In this document: positions 60,635 to 64,000 of the stretch, one piece after another
Position numbering within the stretch: position 1 is the first letter of the stretch
Layout: each line of letters begins with the position of its first letter
NCBI GenBank assembly: GCA_021234535.1
Contig: CM037833.1
Span: forward strand, 21,263,738-21,327,737
Direction: 5' to 3'
Source: Stichopus chloronotus
Taxonomy: Eukaryota > Echinodermata > Holothuroidea > Aspidochirotida > Stichopodidae
DNA: 64,000 nucleotides
Notes under the pieces: model-generated
Told to the model about the DNA's origin: nothing
The model's input: the letters and a program-made list of their open reading frames with translations, nothing else
Databases searched by the model: none
Position numbers and translations under genes: made by a program

Positions 60635-62458
60635 ATTTTTTTTAACAAGAAAATACTTATTATCGATAGAATACTTGGGTCTAAGCACGGAGTAAAGTTT
60701 TGTCTTGCTTGTAATTCTTCACAATGCAAAAACAAAGTCAGCATTTTGTGAGCAGATCGAGTGTTGAAAAGGATAAAGTACTGCCGACTGGAAATGTCAT
60801 AGCAAATATACAACCCACATTGACCAAATGGGTCCCAGATGAGGTCCACGGTGCAAGCGACAACTGGATCCCATATGGACAATCTGGGTTCCACTGAGCA
60901 CCATGATGCCATCTGGGTTGTCGATATGGGTCCCATATTGCAGCCCAGTTGTGCCCATCTGATGCCCATCTGGAGGATTGATATTTTGTTTCAAGGCTGG
61001 TATATATCATTCAATGTTGTAAACATTACTGATCCCACGTGTTATCTCAACAGAGTATAGGCCTTCTTCGTTGTCAGCGCAAACATTTTTGGTTATTTCT
61101 CAGAGAACTTAGCCCCCTCCCCGCCTCCCTCCCAAGTTACGCAAAGCACGAGATACCCTTCTTGTCTCTGGTCAAACCACTTCTACGAATTTGAGCAAGC
61201 ACCTCGAAAGTTGTGTTTTATCCATGAATGAAAACAGTCACTGAATTTCTCCCCGGGCAAAACCAAACGAACAGAGCAACACCTGCTATCGTAGACAAGA
61301 GAAGAAAAGGCTTCTCTCACCAAGAAAAACTCCACAAATGAAACAAACTTAAGAAAACCATTTGTCGTACAACTTCTGGAATCAAAACGAATGTCAAATT
61401 ATTGTAAAATCATATGGTCGTGTTTACAAATCATCTTGGTCACGTAGATTCTCATGAATTTTGAATGACTCGGTAGGTAGGTCCGAATACAAGTAGGCGT
61501 GAAATGATTTTAGCGGGAATCCTTCACCCAATGGAGCCGAGCTAGAAAAATCTAGGGACTCAAAACAGAGTCCTCAACATGCTAATTAGCAGGTGAGCTG
61601 AAATCCAATGACGGATGTTATTGTTGAAAAACCCATCCTTCCGGGCGATAAAACAGTTTGATACCTCATTTTGAGTACTTGATTCTTATTTTGTAGCTTG
61701 GCAATAACATATCCTTTTGAATGTTCATGAAGTAACCTATAAATATTATTTTTCTCAACAAGGGGCAGTCCAGACTGTACCATTATTAGAAACGTCACCG
61801 TCTCTCCGACCCCTGTTGCACTTGCTTTGACGACTAATTGTCAATTGGCCAATCACGAACAAACGATGGAAGCTATTGACTATTCAAATATGATCACCCA
61901 ATCAGGTCAATTCTTTTTATACTGTCTTTGTTCAACGTTCAGTCAACGGAATTTACTACGACTACTACGAACAGGACATTTAAACCACATGATACGGCCT
62001 TGTTTTCGTTTGAAATTACGTACTTTTGAACGGTTTCGAACTTGCCTGGGTTACGGAAAAGCGTCATCCTAGATTTTCGTCATCGAAGGAGGTTTTTCAA
62101 CGAGAAATTTACCTGGTTTAGCGAACCGAGCAAGAGTTTCACGAACGAGGTCTTTGTCGAGGGCAAATTTAGGATCGAGAGCTTTGTCAACGATTTCATT
62201 GTGCGGCGGCCACCATTTTGTTTCAACCTATGGTTTTAACACAGCACGTATGGTACACTAAAAAGCAGGGTAGGCCGAAATTAACTGTAGCCTAGGCAAG
62301 GTGCATCATAATTCATGTTATATATCACCAGTTTGGTAGTAACGCAGTAGCCCAGCTTTTACAAAGTATTAGGCGATTTTACTGTCTTGCTCAGTGTATG
62401 GTGTTTTTTTTCTTAATAACAAATTAATGAGCTGATAGGCCAAGCGTACTTTGTCGTG
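60635..62458. other. Upstream region of the FoxN1/4 gene
   Basis: 60820-60975 contains several atgggtccc/gggaccat palindromic phrases like those inside the foldback at 38349-38627. The last ~200 bp before 62459 should hold the 5' UTR of foxn; no TATA box or certain transcription start could be assigned. Confidence 0.4.
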
Positions 62459-63351
62459 ATGGAATACTTTGATTCGGGACAGGGGTCGGACTTCTCAGTG
62501 AGCGATGTGTTTGAATCGGAAGTGAAGTCCGAAATTGACGAGTTGTTGAGCACAGAAACGACACCGTTTGCACAAGAAACGGTGACAAACATGGACCTAG
62601 GAACAGGCCTTTCGTCGTCAGCAGATGTTATTGGTTTGGAAATCACAGAGTTGCAATCATGGGACCAAAGTTTGAACACACATGTGTTGAACGATGGTGG
62701 ATTGAACAGTACAGATGCCACTGTTACTTCTGCCAACAATATTTTAGATTATTCCCCAGATAAATATGGAATTGATTCCACTCACAATATTTTTGTGGAC
62801 CCTCAGACTGGCCTGCCCTCATCACACGGGGGTTTTACATTGGGAGGCACGCACATACGTGCCCAGCAGGTTAATTTGTTTGTGAACAGTTCAAGGGAAC
62901 AGTTAGGACAGCAGACACTGTTGCAACAAGGACTGGGAAGTATCTCAAACAGTAAGGTAGGCTATGACCAGACTGATGGCTACGGCCTGCAGCAGTATAA
63001 TCACCTCAGTAATGGACACCGCCAAACCAGTGGCGGAGAGTTCACAAATTATCAACTCCAGAACGGCCAGGTGCAGTCGATAGGGTCAGCCAGGAAAAAC
63101 GGTGCCCACCGGTTAGGGGTTCACAATTCGCGGTCAATCGTCAAGTCGGCCAAGCACCAGCCATACCCAAATTCCAAGGCACACATCAAGAAAAGCACAA
63201 ACATTGCAAAGAACATTAAGATGGAACCAGGCCTGAAGGGAGACAAAGTCTTTCCTAAGCCATGTTACTCCTACAGCTGTCTCATAACAATGGCCTTGAA
63301 AAACAGTAAAGCCGGTTGCTTGCCTGTTAGCGAAATTTATCATTTTATGTG
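62459..63351 (+). CDS. foxn1/4: FoxN1/4-type forkhead transcription factor, first coding exon (partial)
   Basis: A nuclear DNA-binding regulator. The ATG at 62459 (a GTG three bases earlier is not preferred) opens 297 codons plus two bases. The N-terminal 260 residues are acidic then Ser/Gln/Asn-rich and low in conserved order; a Lys-rich stretch (about 235-260) precedes the DNA-binding domain. From Lys267, [20 protein letters not shown] and then [10 protein letters not shown] match the start of the FoxN1/FoxN4 forkhead domain very closely, including YSYSCLI and LPVSEIY. The exon ends TG|GTAGGT, splitting the Cys codon expected next in the family. The rest of the forkhead lies past the right edge. 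In vertebrates FOXN1 acts in thymus and skin epithelium and FOXN4 in retina and spinal cord; one invertebrate gene usually stands for both. Confidence 0.93.
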
Positions 63352-64000
63352 GTAGGTATTTTTTTCAGTTATATTCCATGCTACTTTTGAGTGTTCACAT
63401 CAGTTGTCACTGAAATCACTGCAGAACATATTTATTTCATCATTACGCCGCATCCTAGTTACAAGGGGTATATCATTGTCAGCCATTTGCCCTCAAAGTG
63501 AAATGAGTTCATATTGTGATTAAAAGCAACCAAAACAAGAATGTTACCATGTGACATGTGGGACACTAACTGTTTAAAGTTAAGCCAAAGTATCAGTCAC
63601 TGATATGTAGTAACAGCTGAGATATTGCAAAGAGCACTTTAACCGCTAGAGAAAAAAAAAAAAAAATAGAAAACAGTTGGTGATTCAGAAGGCTGAGCCA
63701 ACGGTGTACAAACTTAGCTTCATGTTTGCCCTCATCCAATAACGTTTTGATGTAGTCAACCCATCATGGTCAATAATTTTATATTAATCGCAGCTGCCGT
63801 TTTGTTGCTCGTTGATTTGAAATCCTGAATTGTGTACATCATTAGTCCTGACAGTGACCTGCTATGCTGGGAAAATGTAAACTTTGAAATCTAACTATGC
63901 TCTGGTACTGTAATTCTTTTTCTGAATTTTTCCTTCTTTTTTTTTAGAAGGTAGGCATTGTACTGGAATTAAATGATCTTTGCAGAGTCTGTTTACTATC
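63352..64000 (+). other. FoxN1/4 intron, running off the window
   Basis: Begins GTAGGT. No exon with the expected next forkhead residues (an acidic/aromatic HFPYF-type stretch) occurs before 64000. Confidence 0.7.

Overview
The window is animal (metazoan) nuclear DNA: AT-rich, gene-poor, with spliced genes, long introns, many microsatellites and several classes of decayed transposons. A FoxN1/4-type forkhead exon, an intron-rich Golgi-type sulfotransferase, an immunoglobulin-superfamily receptor, and Polinton-like, Penelope-like and Gypsy-like elements together suggest a marine deuterostome invertebrate. An echinoderm fits best, but that is inference; no marker here fixes the species.

Layout. 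1-4317 has no recognisable gene. 4634-11841 is a complete, apparently young Ty3/gypsy LTR retrotransposon on the minus strand, inserted in an AGT-rich microsatellite. Its 460-bp LTRs read as identical; it has a tRNA-Leu primer-binding site, an intact gag and an intact pol in the -1 frame. 12117-30700 is mostly non-coding, with foldback elements, degenerate microsatellites, two minisatellites and a few weak exon candidates. 31122-33314 is a single-exon Ig-superfamily transmembrane protein with ITIM/ITSM-like tyrosine motifs. Its reading frame is broken three times, each time by one extra base at a C-G run, and the net frame is restored. 33336-40142 is intergenic with repeats.

40143-49753 is read here as one two-exon gene for a type II membrane sulfotransferase. 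Exon 1 (signal anchor) and exon 2 (PAPS-binding domain) have matching splice phases across an 8.5-kb intron. That intron is a transposon trap: two copies of a small TIR element, foldbacks, a TTAA-flanked MITE, a 3-kb inverted-repeat-bounded segment with a decayed Polinton-like family B DNA polymerase, three Penelope-like GIY-YIG fragments in both orientations, and a 290-bp AT microsatellite. 49754-62458 holds a second TTAA-flanked MITE, a dead LINE fragment, a GATA-type microsatellite, a 565-bp hAT-like non-autonomous element with 8-bp flanking repeats, and two unidentified minus-strand exon candidates. 62459-63351 is the first coding exon of a FoxN1/4 transcription factor, which runs off the right edge.

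The host genes show no common pathway: a putative signalling receptor, a glycan-modifying enzyme and a transcription factor. No CRISPR, rRNA or convincing tRNA gene was seen.
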